Part shown: positions 17,397-26,373 of the stretch, in pieces | Numbering within the stretch: position 1 is the first letter of the stretch | Layout of the letters: every line of letters starts with the position of its first letter | From: RYN-230 sp963770545 | GTDB lineage: Bacteria > Actinomycetota > Actinomycetes > Streptosporangiales > Streptosporangiaceae | Length of the DNA: 64,000 bases | Direction of reading: 5' to 3' | Assembly (NCBI GenBank): GCA_963770545.1 | Contig: CAVYQF010000006.1 | Location: 186,001 to 250,000, forward strand | Notes under the pieces: model-generated | Database searches by the model: none | Seen by the model: the letters and a program-made list of their open reading frames with translations, nothing else | What the model was told of the DNA's origin: nothing | Position numbers and translations under genes: made by a program

Positions 17397-19052
17397 ATGG
17401 CAGCGGCACGAGTCGGCTCAGGCGCGGCGACGCCGATCACGTCCCGAGCGGGCCTGGCCTCGATGGTGCGGCGGAACTGGCTGCTGGCCATCTTGCTGGT
17501 CGCGGGCCTGGTCCTGCGGGCGGCGGCGCAACTGGCCTACCGTCCCGCCCTGCTCTTCATCGACTCCATCAAGTACCTGTTCGGGGCGTACGCCGGCAAC
17601 GATCCGCCCGGCTACGAGCTGATCCTGAAGGTTTTCCTCCGGGTCGGCACGCTGCCCATGGTGGTGGCCATCCAGCATCTGCTCGGCCTGGCCATGGCCG
17701 TGGCGCTCTACCTGATCCTGCGCCGCCGCGGGGTGGCGCGCTGGCTCGCCGCCCTGGCCACGGCGCCCATCTTGCTGGACGCCTACCAGCTCCAGATCGA
17801 GCAGTCGATCATGCCCGACACGGCGTTCGAGGCCCTCATCGTCGCGGGCCTGGTCTGCCTGCTCTGGCAGCCGCGGGCGCGCACGTGGATGGTGCTCGCC
17901 GGGGGGCTGGCCCTGGGCACCTCGGCCACGGTCCGCCAGGTCGGTGAGATCCTCGTCCTGCCCGCGCTCGTGTACGTGCTGATCACCGTGCCGGGCTGGC
18001 GGATCAAGCTGATCAAGGCAGCGGCGTTGTGTGCCGCCTTCGCCCTGCCCATCCTGATGATCTGCTTCCGGAACTACGTGGCGATCAAGCATTTCTCGCT
18101 CGCCCCGTACGCGGCCGGGACCATCTACGGCCGGGCCGGGGCCGCCGTCGACTGCGCCACGCTGACGCTGCCTCCCTACGAGCGGGCGCTCTGTCCTTCC
18201 CCGGGCCAGCAGGCGCGGGGCCCGGACTGGCTGGACCACGGGGCCACGTCGCCCATCAAGTACGTGGTTCCCCCGCCGGGGATGCCGCACGTGACGATGG
18301 CGGCTAACTTCAGCCGGCGTGTCTTCGAGCAGCAGCCCTGGCGGGTAGCCAGCGCGATCAGCCGGGACGCCATCAAGCTCTTCGCCGCATCGCGGGTCAC
18401 CTTTCCGGGCGATACGCCGGTCACGCGCTGGCAGTTCCAGCGGGCCTTCCCCCTGTATCCGCCTTACACCACCGATGCCCACGGCCATCTGCGGTTCGCC
18501 CAGCTCAATCCGGCAGGCAAGGTGAAAGTGATCGCGAAGGGGCGGCGTTTCGGCGACCAGCCCGCGGTGAACCAGAGCCTGGCCGGGTTCTTGCGCACCT
18601 ACCAGCTGGGCGGCGGCTACACGCCCGGGCCGCTGTTCCTGTTCACCGCGCTGGCCGGGCTGGCGGGCACTATCGGCGTCCTGCGCCGCCGGGCCTCCCC
18701 CGGGCAGCGGGCCACCGCCACCGCCTGCCTGCTCACCTTCCTCAGCGCGGCGGCAGTCCTGCTCGCATCCGACCTGTTCGAGTTCAGCTGGCGCTACCAG
18801 CTGCCGGCCCTGGTCACCCTGCCTCCGGCCGGGGCGCTGGGCATCACGGTGGTTATCGGGTACGCCGGCGCCCGGCGCCAGCGCCATCCCCGGCCCGTTC
18901 CCAGTCCGGGCGGCCAGCCGGCCCCGGAGCCCGGGAACGGAACCTATTCCGGGTCCGGCCAGCCCGGGCGGGGCCCGAACCGGGCCGATGCGAACCACAC
19001 GACCAGGGCCAGCGGGACCAGCAGCACTACCGGGAGCAGCGTGGGCACGTAG
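17397..19052 (+). CDS. Polytopic membrane protein, GT-C glycosyltransferase-like
   Basis: A 551-residue protein with around ten hydrophobic segments. Between the first two helices lies an external loop with LLFIDSIKYLF and PPGYELILKVF, resembling the Asp-containing first loop of GT-C transferases such as ArnT/PMT, which use lipid-linked sugars. A large soluble loop (about residues 230-410) precedes the last helices, and the C-terminal 60 residues are a Ser/Thr/Gly-rich tail. ATG at 17397 follows a G-run. The 3' end overlaps the convergent DUF1275 gene by 109 bases, so the last part of the tail may be an accidental extension. No sugar-nucleotide genes are nearby; the substrate is unknown. Confidence 0.75.
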   Translation: MAAARVGSGAATPITSRAGLASMVRRNWLLAILLVAGLVLRAAAQLAYRPALLFIDSIKYLFGAYAGNDPPGYELILKVFLRVGTLPMVVAIQHLLGLAMAVALYLILRRRGVARWLAALATAPILLDAYQLQIEQSIMPDTAFEALIVAGLVCLLWQPRARTWMVLAGGLALGTSATVRQVGEILVLPALVYVLITVPGWRIKLIKAAALCAAFALPILMICFRNYVAIKHFSLAPYAAGTIYGRAGAAVDCATLTLPPYERALCPSPGQQARGPDWLDHGATSPIKYVVPPPGMPHVTMAANFSRRVFEQQPWRVASAISRDAIKLFAASRVTFPGDTPVTRWQFQRAFPLYPPYTTDAHGHLRFAQLNPAGKVKVIAKGRRFGDQPAVNQSLAGFLRTYQLGGGYTPGPLFLFTALAGLAGTIGVLRRRASPGQRATATACLLTFLSAAAVLLASDLFEFSWRYQLPALVTLPPAGALGITVVIGYAGARRQRHPRPVPSPGGQPAPEPGNGTYSGSGQPGRGPNRADANHTTRASGTSSTTGSSVGT

Positions 19053-19684
19053 GCCGTGACCAGGGCTGAGGCACAGGCCCCTACGACCACCGCGGCGAAG
19101 ATGCCCAGGCTGCGCTCCAGTCCAGGCGGCTTGCGCCCGGTGACGAGAGCCGAGACCACGCCGGTCATCGTTCCGGTCAGGTAGGTCGTGGATATCTCGC
19201 CCAGGTGGCGGACGGTGGCCGACTGGATACCCATGGCGATGGATGCGCCGGCCAGCAGCGGCAGCTGGCCAGTCGCGGACGGGTAGCCACGGAACAGTTC
19301 CCAGCCCGCACAAAACACCACGAGCACGCAGAACTCCAGGCCGAGCGCCACCGTGAGCCACGACGGCCAGATCTCGCGGTGCGTGATTACCGCCGATGAG
19401 TGGCGGCCCCGCCAGCCCGCCAGCCAGCGGCCCGTCCGCCGGGCCGACAGGGGTGCCCCCACGGCCACGCCGGCCACGTAGCTGGCCAGCGCCACCGCGC
19501 AGTGTTCCGCCAGCGCCCCGTCGTGGGTCCCGGCCGCGACGCCCAGCAGCACCAGGGTCCCGGTGATCACGCTGGCGAACACGTGGCCCAGGTGCAAGAA
19601 AACGGTGGCGTCCACGCTGCCGGTGGTCACGGTGAGCAGGACGACCAGCAGGTCCCGGGCGCTCGAGCGCCAGTCCTCAGCCAC
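18944..19684 (-). CDS. DUF1275 (YoaK-like) membrane protein
   Basis: A 246-residue protein with about six hydrophobic segments. The N-terminal LLTVTTGSVDATVFLHLGHVF and SVITGTLVLLGVA are typical of DUF1275, and an internal repeat (YLTGTMTGVVSALVTG) resembles it. It lies 11 bases after the FUSC gene on the same strand, suggesting one operon. The family has no defined transport substrate. Confidence 0.88.
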   Translation of the reverse strand: MAEDWRSSARDLLVVLLTVTTGSVDATVFLHLGHVFASVITGTLVLLGVAAGTHDGALAEHCAVALASYVAGVAVGAPLSARRTGRWLAGWRGRHSSAVITHREIWPSWLTVALGLEFCVLVVFCAGWELFRGYPSATGQLPLLAGASIAMGIQSATVRHLGEISTTYLTGTMTGVVSALVTGRKPPGLERSLGIFAAVVVGACASALVTAYVPTLLPVVLLVPLALVVWFASARFGPRPGWPDPE

Positions 19685-19695
19685 GGACAGGTCCC

Positions 19696-21618
19696 CTAGG
19701 CCGCGCGCTCGCTGGTGAGCGCCCGCCAGACATCACCGATCCGCTCAGACACCAGACGGACCTGGTCGCTGTCCGGCAGCGGCAGCTCCCCCGGCCGGCG
19801 GCCATCCCGGACGCTGCGGGCCAGTCCGCGCAGGGCGGCGGCCAATTGCCCGACGTCACGAGGATCGGGACGCTGGCCGACGGCGTCGGCGCGCACGGCG
19901 GTCGCGGTTACGGCGTCGGTGACCTGCTCCAGTGCGGCGAGGGCCGGCCAGAGCCGGACGGCCCGCCTGCTCACCGAGGGGGGCTCCGCCATCGTCCGCT
20001 GAAACTCCGTGCGCAGGTCGGATAGGGCTCGGTAGGACTGGCGGCGCAGCGCCGACCGGCCCGGCTGGCCGAGTAGCGCCTGCTCCGTGTAACGCGCCAC
20101 ACTATCGAGCGCGACGGCCAGCTGTTCTGGCAGGTGGGCATGCCAGCTCGAGGGCCAGGGGGCGTACCCCACCAGGAGCACGATGGCGCAGCCCAGCGCG
20201 GTGTCGATGAGCCGGTCCAGGGCGAGCGACCAGCCGATCGGATGCAGCAGGTCGATCAGGATAACGACCAGCGGCGTCAGGAACGTGCTGAACAGGCCCC
20301 AGTTGCGGTCCCGGCCGTAGGGCAGCAACCCGGCGAACACGGCGCAGGGAATCAGCAGCAGCGGGCCCGCCGGGATGACGATGAGGATGATCGCGCCCAG
20401 CACCGCGCCGACCATGGTGCCGATCCCGCGCTGCAGCGCGCGAGCGAACACCGAGCCGAAGTCCGGGCGCAGCACGATCGCGACGGTCAGCACTACCCAG
20501 TAGGAGCGCTGGATCGGGAATGACTGGCTGACCACGGCGGCCACGCCGACCGACAGCATCAGCCGGAGTGCGAAGACCCGGGTGAGGCGGCCGCCCACCG
20601 TTTCGGCCAGCGCGTCACGCAAACGGTCCCGGGGGCTGGGGCGGGCGGGGGCCTGGGGGCCTTCCGGCTGGCGCTTACCAGACACCAGGTCGGCCGCGCC
20701 CGCGACGGCGGCGGCCAGCGCCTGCAGGCCGGGAGTGTCACCGGGAGGCGGCCGGACCGCGGAGACCGGCGTGCCGTACTGGATGGCGTCCGCGATCGCG
20801 TCGATCGTGGCGACGAGCTCGGGCGGGGGCTTGACCCCCTCCTGCACCAGGGTGACCGCCGCCTCGGTGAGCGGGTGGGTCTGGCGCAGCAGCGCGGCGA
20901 TGCGGTTCAGCTCCGGATCGCGGCCGCTGGCCCGGGCCCGGCGCGAGGCGAGGTCATCCCAGGCCTGGTTGAGCGCGGTGACCACGGCCTGATGGGCCTC
21001 GGGGAACTCCGGCGTGCCCGCGGCGCGCAGCATCCGGGCCAGCGCGCGGTAGACATCCGCGGTGCTGCGCTGCTCCGCGGCCAGGGGCGTGATCAGCCAC
21101 GCGGGCACCAGCAGCAGCATCGCCCAGCCCACCCCGGCGAGCATCAGCAGCGGGGCCCACCACCAGGGCCGCAGCGCGCCGAGCGGGCCGGTGCCGAGGA
21201 TGGTGTAGACGAGCAGCTGGAGGCCGGTAATGGCGATCGTGGCCCCGGCCGCGCTCATCAGGGCCGAGGTCCCGGCCACCAGGACCAGCAGCGCGACCGT
21301 GAGCCAGCCCCGGCCGTGCACCAGGCCGCCGAGCACCAGCCCGGCCGCCCCGCCGCAGATCCCGGCCGCGGCCATCCGCCTGACCCGCGCAGGATAGGGG
21401 CCTCCGCGGTCCACGACCGAGCCCAGCAGGCCACCCATCGCGCCCAGGAGTCCCGCGGCCTGGCTGCCCAGGGCGTATCCCAGGGCGAGCGGCCCGCAGA
21501 CGGCCAGCGCAGCGCGGATCACCGCTGGCCACGGCACCGGGGCAGGCACCGGCCGCATCACCTCGGCGAGCCACGGCGGGACCGCGGTCGCGACGGGAAG
21601 CTTGGCTGACTTGCTCAC
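19696..21618 (-). CDS. FUSC-family membrane protein (aromatic acid exporter-like)
   Basis: A 640-residue protein with two blocks of membrane helices (about residues 30-165 and 340-480) separated and followed by cytoplasmic regions. This is the YccS/AaeB-type FUSC layout. The second block contains QRSYWVVLTVAIVLRPDFGS and RALQRGIGTMVGAVLGA, the best family signature. Relatives are proposed exporters of aromatic acids or regulators of osmotic stress. ATG at 21618 opens the frame; the DUF1275 gene follows at 11 bases. Confidence 0.9.
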   Translation of the reverse strand: MSKSAKLPVATAVPPWLAEVMRPVPAPVPWPAVIRAALAVCGPLALGYALGSQAAGLLGAMGGLLGSVVDRGGPYPARVRRMAAAGICGGAAGLVLGGLVHGRGWLTVALLVLVAGTSALMSAAGATIAITGLQLLVYTILGTGPLGALRPWWWAPLLMLAGVGWAMLLLVPAWLITPLAAEQRSTADVYRALARMLRAAGTPEFPEAHQAVVTALNQAWDDLASRRARASGRDPELNRIAALLRQTHPLTEAAVTLVQEGVKPPPELVATIDAIADAIQYGTPVSAVRPPPGDTPGLQALAAAVAGAADLVSGKRQPEGPQAPARPSPRDRLRDALAETVGGRLTRVFALRLMLSVGVAAVVSQSFPIQRSYWVVLTVAIVLRPDFGSVFARALQRGIGTMVGAVLGAIILIVIPAGPLLLIPCAVFAGLLPYGRDRNWGLFSTFLTPLVVILIDLLHPIGWSLALDRLIDTALGCAIVLLVGYAPWPSSWHAHLPEQLAVALDSVARYTEQALLGQPGRSALRRQSYRALSDLRTEFQRTMAEPPSVSRRAVRLWPALAALEQVTDAVTATAVRADAVGQRPDPRDVGQLAAALRGLARSVRDGRRPGELPLPDSDQVRLVSERIGDVWRALTSERAA

Positions 21619-21745
21619 CTCATGCCAGCCGGCATCATCAGGGGACGGCTCACCAGATTATGGTGTCAAACGCGCCGGGATCCGGTGCACCGGCACATCT
21701 CTCCCACCACCCAGGTCCGCCTGGACCGGCAAAAACGGACCGGCG

Positions 21746-22066
21746 TCAGCCAGATTCCGCCCACCGGTAGCTGGTGACCGTCCCGCCATCGATGCGGACG
21801 GTCCCGGCCGGCCGGTCCGCGTCGCGCCAGATGGTGTACTCCCCGGCCCGGAGGGCCGGGTACACCGCCGAATGACTGGAGGCCGGCCCCAGGCGGCGCT
21901 CACGGACGACGGCGTGCGTCCGCCCGGCCGGGTCACGCACCGGGCTGACGTGGATTTCCTCCCCGGCCTTAGCGGCCGGGGTGATGATGATCAGCGCGCC
22001 GACGTCGTCGCCGATGTCGAGCACCACGGTCCCCGGGCCCGACGGCCCGGGGCTGCTTTCCGTCAC
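21746..22066 (-). CDS. Conserved small actinobacterial protein next to DUF4331
   Basis: A 106-residue soluble protein. The pattern TVVLDIGDDVGALIIITPAA, then EIHVSPV, RRLGPASSHSAVYPAL and GEYTIWRD recurs in actinobacterial hypothetical proteins I recall beside DUF4331 genes, usually with a His-rich N-terminus that is absent here. It begins nine bases after the DUF4331 stop, so co-expression is likely. The function is unknown. Confidence 0.75.
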   Translation of the reverse strand: MTESSPGPSGPGTVVLDIGDDVGALIIITPAAKAGEEIHVSPVRDPAGRTHAVVRERRLGPASSHSAVYPALRAGEYTIWRDADRPAGTVRIDGGTVTSYRWAESG

Positions 22067-22074
22067 GCGCCACC

Positions 22075-23460
22075 TCAGGAGGGGAAGTAGTAACCGCCGT
22101 AGGGCACGCCCAGGTACGGGAAGGACCGCAGGTACGGCTTGCCCACGTCCTTGGGGGTGAGCCCATCGGTGATCACGCCCGCTGCCGCGTCCGGCTTGTA
22201 GTCCGGGGCGACGAGCGGGTAGGTGAGGCCCGCGATGGCCCGCAGTTCGATGGTGACCACGTCATCGAAGACCCGGCGCCCGTTCGGGAAACCGGCCAGG
22301 TCACCACCGAGCACCCCGAGAATGTTTGGCTTGCGCGAGGGCTTGATGGCGGTGTTGAGCCGCAGCATGTCGGCCAGCACGGACCCGGTGTGGTTCTGGA
22401 AGCCCTTGATCAGGCCAGCCGGGATCCCGGTCAGCAGGATGGCCTCCAGGTCCGCGCGCGCCTTCCCGGACTTATCCAGCGCCGCCAGATGCGGGAACAC
22501 CCCCGGGTAGAGGGCGGGCAGCAGCCGGGCCAGCTCGGGGTTGGTCACGTACGTGGCGAAGTCCGAGTCGTACATCGGCGGCTGGGTGTTCCAGAAGTCT
22601 TTCTTGCCCAGCGGGATGAGCACCTCGTTGACGAGCGGGTTACCGAGCCGCGAGACCTGCCGGTACGGGCCGCTCGGCGTGCTCAGCCCCCGCTCGACGT
22701 CCCACACCTGGGCGGACCGCCGGCTGGCGGTGGTCCACACGCCGATGACCGCCCGGGGGTCGCTCTCGCCGCGTGAGCTGGAGCCGGTCAGCGCGGCGAT
22801 CGGCACCTGCAGGGCGATGGAATGCACGTTCAGCTCATTGGTGGCGTTCACCCCGGGCTCGGGCTTGCTGAAGACGTGCATGCCGTACTTCGCGTGCAAC
22901 TGCTGGAAGGGCCGGAGGGTAGCGAGGTCGAAGATCGACCCCAGGTCAACGTAGAACCCCTCGGCGCGCTGGCCCGCGAATACCCTCACGCCACCAGGCA
23001 GCGAGTGCACCGCGCTCTCCGCCAGGGTGCGGTAGCGGGGGGTGGATAGAGGCCCGATGTTGCACGGCGGGCAGGCGAGGCCGGTGCCCAGCGGCTGGGA
23101 GAGCCCGCCCGCGACCCGGGTGACCGTATAGAACTGGCGGCTGTTCCAGTTCGGGCTGTTCAGCGACCGGATCGGGCCGGTGTTGTACAGGAAGGTGTCC
23201 GGGTTGCGCAGCCTGGTAGTGAACTGGAACTGATAGGTGATGTCCGCGGCCCCGTCACCATTGGTGTCGATGTGGATCGCGTACAGGACATCGTCACCGA
23301 ACTCATAAAAGTTCGGGCCGCCCGCCGGTTCCTCGAGCGGGATGTAGTTGGCGATCAGCGTCACCGTGGACGGCCGGTCGGGGCTGACGAACGCGTAGAC
23401 ATCGGTGCTGTCCGCGACCGGATCCTTGGAGATCTCCGGCGCCTCGCGGTGCGATGACAT
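22075..23460 (-). CDS. DUF4331 family protein
   Basis: A 461-residue protein beginning MSSHREAPEISKDPVADSTD, the standard DUF4331 opening. It contains FYEFGDDVLYAIHIDTNGDG, a calcium-loop-like Asp-rich segment, and FVDLGSIFDLA-type strands typical of the family. No signal peptide is visible. It lies downstream of a small Tat-exported protein and upstream of the 106-residue protein, all on the same strand. Family members are often linked to surface or spore functions, but no activity is known. Confidence 0.9.
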   Translation of the reverse strand: MSSHREAPEISKDPVADSTDVYAFVSPDRPSTVTLIANYIPLEEPAGGPNFYEFGDDVLYAIHIDTNGDGAADITYQFQFTTRLRNPDTFLYNTGPIRSLNSPNWNSRQFYTVTRVAGGLSQPLGTGLACPPCNIGPLSTPRYRTLAESAVHSLPGGVRVFAGQRAEGFYVDLGSIFDLATLRPFQQLHAKYGMHVFSKPEPGVNATNELNVHSIALQVPIAALTGSSSRGESDPRAVIGVWTTASRRSAQVWDVERGLSTPSGPYRQVSRLGNPLVNEVLIPLGKKDFWNTQPPMYDSDFATYVTNPELARLLPALYPGVFPHLAALDKSGKARADLEAILLTGIPAGLIKGFQNHTGSVLADMLRLNTAIKPSRKPNILGVLGGDLAGFPNGRRVFDDVVTIELRAIAGLTYPLVAPDYKPDAAAGVITDGLTPKDVGKPYLRSFPYLGVPYGGYYFPS

Positions 23461-23606
23461 GGATTACCTCACAGCTAGTCGTGGTGGCTGGCCGGATCGC
23501 GCGGGTCAGCGGCGCCGGCTGGGCAGAGCCGGTCAGGGCAAAGCCGGTCAGGGCAAAGCCGGATGGGACAGGGCCGGACAGGACAGAGGGAGCCGGGCAG
23601 ATGGAG

Positions 23607-23990
23607 CTAGCGGCTGGCCCGGGCGAGCCGGGCGGCGAGCTCTGGGTCACGCAGTTGGGTGCGGGTGGTGCCCGCGAAGATGTCCATCTCGCCGGTGCGC
23701 GCGTCGCGCACGTGGATGACCAGCGGCCCGTCTTCCTCGCGGCCCTGATGCGCGCCTGCGTGTTGGGTCGTGCTGGCGGCGGCGCGGCCGGTCCGGTCCC
23801 CCGACGGCCCGGACCGGGCCGGGCGGGCGGCGGCCGCGGCAGGGAGGGCGCCGAACGCGCCCCCCGCAACCAGGCCCGCCGCACTGGCGCCAGCGGCGGT
23901 GCGCAGCATCGCCCGGCGGGACACCGGGGCGCGCTGGCCGGCCAGGCCTTCTCTCGTCTCCGGCGTCTCCTCGCGATGATCTTCAGCCAT
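23607..23990 (-). CDS. Small Tat-signal protein upstream of DUF4331
   Basis: A 127-residue protein with a clear twin-arginine leader, SRRAMLRTAAGASAAGLVAG, ending in an Ala-rich cleavage region near residue 55. The mature part ends HVRDARTGEMDIFAGTTRT followed by a short helix, a pattern seen in small actinobacterial exported proteins. ATG at 23990 is chosen for the GGGGGA six bases upstream. The 146-base gap to DUF4331 is G/A/C-rich with a short degenerate repeat (GGCAAAGCCGGTCA). A role is not known. Confidence 0.75.
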   Translation of the reverse strand: MAEDHREETPETREGLAGQRAPVSRRAMLRTAAGASAAGLVAGGAFGALPAAAAARPARSGPSGDRTGRAAASTTQHAGAHQGREEDGPLVIHVRDARTGEMDIFAGTTRTQLRDPELAARLARASR

Positions 23991-24383
23991 GATCGTCCCC
24001 CCGGGCACGGTGCGGCGGCCTGTCGTTAATGGCGGTCAACGCCCTTACAACTGGCCCGGCATTGAACCCCGTCCGGTTGCATCAGGCTGCGGAGCGTCAC
24101 GCTAAGTATTCGCCTTAGCGACCGTGAGTAACGAGGTAGCCACGCACCGTTATAAAAGCGTGATCCGGCCGGGGTCTCACGGCCGGATCAGGCCACCTTG
24201 CACCGCTGGCGCCTCGCACTCGGCCAGCCCCGCACTCGGCCAGCCCCGCACTCGGCCAGCGCCGGGCGGGCACCGTGCTCAGGCCACGCTGCGGCCATGC
24301 TGCGCGGGCCCAGACCGTGCCATGCCCAGACCGTGCCGTGCCGTGCCGTGCCCAGCGGGCGGCGTGCTCAGCGGGCGCCGTGC
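23991..24383. other. Intergenic region with a tandem repeat
   Basis: It separates the convergently placed hydrogenase-cluster end from the Tat protein's promoter. Three 16-base tandem copies of CGCACTCGGCCAGCCC occupy 24215-24262, followed by degenerate CGTGCCATGCCCAGAC-type repeats to about 24390. No gene was found. Confidence 0.55.
24215..24262. repeat. Three-copy 16-bp tandem repeat
   Basis: CGCACTCGGCCAGCCC at 24215-24230 and 24231-24246, and a third copy at 24247-24262 differing in the next-to-last base. Not in a gene. Confidence 0.85.
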
Positions 24384-24638
24384 TCAGGCAGCCCTGCGCT
24401 CTTTAGCTCCCGCCTCGCCCGTAATGAGCTCGCTGACTTGGCCGATGGCGCCGCTCAGGCCGCTTTTGGTGACGCGCCCGAGGAGGCCCTGGGCCAGGCC
24501 TACCCCGTCCGCGACCATCCGGCGTACCTCGGGTGATGTCCTGATGGCGTCCAGGGACTTGCGCGCCCGCTGCATCCCCTCACGGCCTTCGCTGACGCCG
24601 GTCAGGTAGCCGGCGACGAACCCGATGATCGTTTCCAT
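24384..24638 (-). CDS. 84-residue protein at the end of the hydrogenase operon
   Basis: Starts METIIGFVAGYLTGVSEGRE, a short hydrophobic or amphipathic helix, then charged helical sequence (MQRARKSLDAIRTSPEVRRM). The start at 24638 excludes the upstream in-frame stretch, which is antisense-like. It is the last gene of the leftward hydrogenase operon, 55 bases after the 34-residue peptide. I do not recognise a named family; a small membrane-associated accessory role is possible. Confidence 0.65.
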   Translation of the reverse strand: METIIGFVAGYLTGVSEGREGMQRARKSLDAIRTSPEVRRMVADGVGLAQGLLGRVTKSGLSGAIGQVSELITGEAGAKERRAA

Positions 24639-24693
24639 AGTTCTGCCTGCCTTGGCTGGTTTCTGGCCGGACTGGAGGTCCGGTCCGGGTGCG

Positions 24694-24798
24694 CTACATC
24701 TCGCGCAGTTCCAGGTAGCGCTTGATGTCGGGAAGGGACTGGATGACAGCGGCGAGCACTGCGGCCACCACCACCGCCTTGACGAGCCTGCCAATCAT
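24694..24798 (-). CDS. 34-residue single-helix peptide (DUF6893-like)
   Basis: Reads MIGRLVKAVVVAAVLAAVIQ then SLPDIKRYLELREM: one membrane-spanning helix with a short charged tail. AGGAG lies six bases before the ATG. Small proteins of this form (DUF6893, as I recall) accompany group 1h hydrogenase genes in Streptomyces and relatives. It could anchor or stabilise the enzyme at the membrane, but this is inference. Confidence 0.75.
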   Translation of the reverse strand: MIGRLVKAVVVAAVLAAVIQSLPDIKRYLELREM

Positions 24799-24831
24799 GG
24801 TGTTCTCCTCTGCCGGTAGATGCGGGATGTG

Positions 24832-26373
24832 CTAGCCGTAGGCCCCCAGCGGCTCGACCTCGTCGGGAGCGAAGTACAGGAAACGGCCCTGGATGCGCTG
24901 GATGTCCGCGTCCGGGTCGTCCTCGGGCAGCAGCGCCAGGTGGGCATGCCCGTCCACATCGAACAGCACCGCCTCGACCAGCGCGGTCCGGCCGGTCAGG
25001 AACAGGTCCTGCGCGTCGGCCCGCCGGGCGCCCGGGCACATGCGGACCCGGCTGCCGCGGGCGACGCGAACGTCCCCGATCATGACGTGGTCGGTGTCCG
25101 GGGATACCGAGCGGTCCGCTCCGGGATCCCACCACGGCGCCTGGCCGGCGACGGCCGGATCGGCGGATGCCGCCCGGTGCCCTTCCGGCGGCGGGCCGCC
25201 GGCCGTGGGCTCCGCCGGTGGTTCGGTCCACTCCGGCACGGCGCCCGGCCGCGCCGGCCCGGTCCCAGGCCATTCCGGTCCGGCCTCCGGCCACTCCGGC
25301 CCGGTTCCGGGGCGGGCATCGGGGCTCCCGGCCGGATTGAGGTAGCGGATGGCGCCGTGCATCCGCTCCAGCATCTCGGGCGGCAGGTGATCGAGCCGGT
25401 CCAGCAGTTCGGCCGCACGCGGGTCGGTGGCCCGCGCGGCCCGCTTCTCGTCATCGGTCAGGGTCATCGTGCGGAGGGTGAGGATCTCGTCGATCTCGGT
25501 CGAGTCGAACAGCTGCCCGGCGCTCTCCGCGGCGATCTCCGCGTGGTCGTACAGGATGACCGGGGAGGACAGCATCAGCTCCGTGCAGTCCGGCGGCCCC
25601 GCCAGTACCGGCCAGGTGGCGGTGTTCACGCAGCGGCCGACTTCGCCCGCGGCCCACTCCGGCGGGTCCGTCATGGACAGGAACCGGCCGCCTGGCACTG
25701 CGATCAGGCAGTGCGCGGCGATCAGCGCGTACGGCAGGCCGTCCGCGCGGCGGGCCAGGAGCCTGGCCGGCTCGGTGCGATTTTCCAGCACCACCCGCAG
25801 GCGCAGCGCGCCGTAAGGGCCCGGCGTCCGCTCCGCGCTCAGCCGGATTACCCCGTGCAGCGGCTCCCGCTGGCGGTCCAGGCGACCCGCGGGGCCACCG
25901 CCGGGATCGGTCAGGTCCTCGTATTCGGTACCGCCCGGGACGGTGAACTCGGTCTGCGTTCCCCCGCCGAGCAGCTCGGCGATCGGGGCCGCCGCCTGCT
26001 GCTCGCACTCGGCCGCCTCGTCCCACGCAGTGTGCTCGATCCCGCCGGCCTGCAGCGAGGCGACCGGCCGGAAGCCGTCCGCATCCGACCCGGCCAGCAC
26101 GGTGCGCCGCTGGACCTGGAGGAAACGGGCCAGGACCGTGACCGTCGACTCGGGCGCGCATTCCAGGACGCACTCGGTCTGCGCGGCGGATGGCTCGTGC
26201 TCATCAACGGTCCGGTAGGCCGGTGGCATCAGCACCCCGAACTGGAATCGCTCCTGGTTCTTCTGCGCCGAGGCACGGTAGGGGTAGAGCAGGTAACCCT
26301 CGTAGAGAATGGCGTCGGCGACCTGCCGGGCCTGGTCGAGGTAAGCCGGATCGATACGGTCGCGGGATTTCAC
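24832..26373 (-). CDS. 513-residue hydrogenase-cluster protein of unknown function
   Basis: Begins MKSRDRIDPAYLDQARQVAD and AILYEGYLLYPYRASAQKNQ, then a long beta-rich region with LRLRVVLENRTEP and SPVILYDHAEIA. A disordered Pro/Glu-rich linker (about residues 350-430) follows. The C-terminal domain (IGDVRVARGSRVRMCPGARRA, DLFLTGRTALVEAVLFDVDG) looks like a separate small beta fold. It overlaps the DUF6084 gene by ATGA, so coupling is tight. I recall orthologues in other actinobacterial group 1h loci but no assigned activity; maturation or complex assembly is the natural guess. Confidence 0.75.
   Translation of the reverse strand: MKSRDRIDPAYLDQARQVADAILYEGYLLYPYRASAQKNQERFQFGVLMPPAYRTVDEHEPSAAQTECVLECAPESTVTVLARFLQVQRRTVLAGSDADGFRPVASLQAGGIEHTAWDEAAECEQQAAAPIAELLGGGTQTEFTVPGGTEYEDLTDPGGGPAGRLDRQREPLHGVIRLSAERTPGPYGALRLRVVLENRTEPARLLARRADGLPYALIAAHCLIAVPGGRFLSMTDPPEWAAGEVGRCVNTATWPVLAGPPDCTELMLSSPVILYDHAEIAAESAGQLFDSTEIDEILTLRTMTLTDDEKRAARATDPRAAELLDRLDHLPPEMLERMHGAIRYLNPAGSPDARPGTGPEWPEAGPEWPGTGPARPGAVPEWTEPPAEPTAGGPPPEGHRAASADPAVAGQAPWWDPGADRSVSPDTDHVMIGDVRVARGSRVRMCPGARRADAQDLFLTGRTALVEAVLFDVDGHAHLALLPEDDPDADIQRIQGRFLYFAPDEVEPLGAYG

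Noticed and set aside
24215..24262. Possible CRISPR array from three 16-base repeats
   Set aside because: The repeats are directly adjacent with no spacers, and no cas genes are present.
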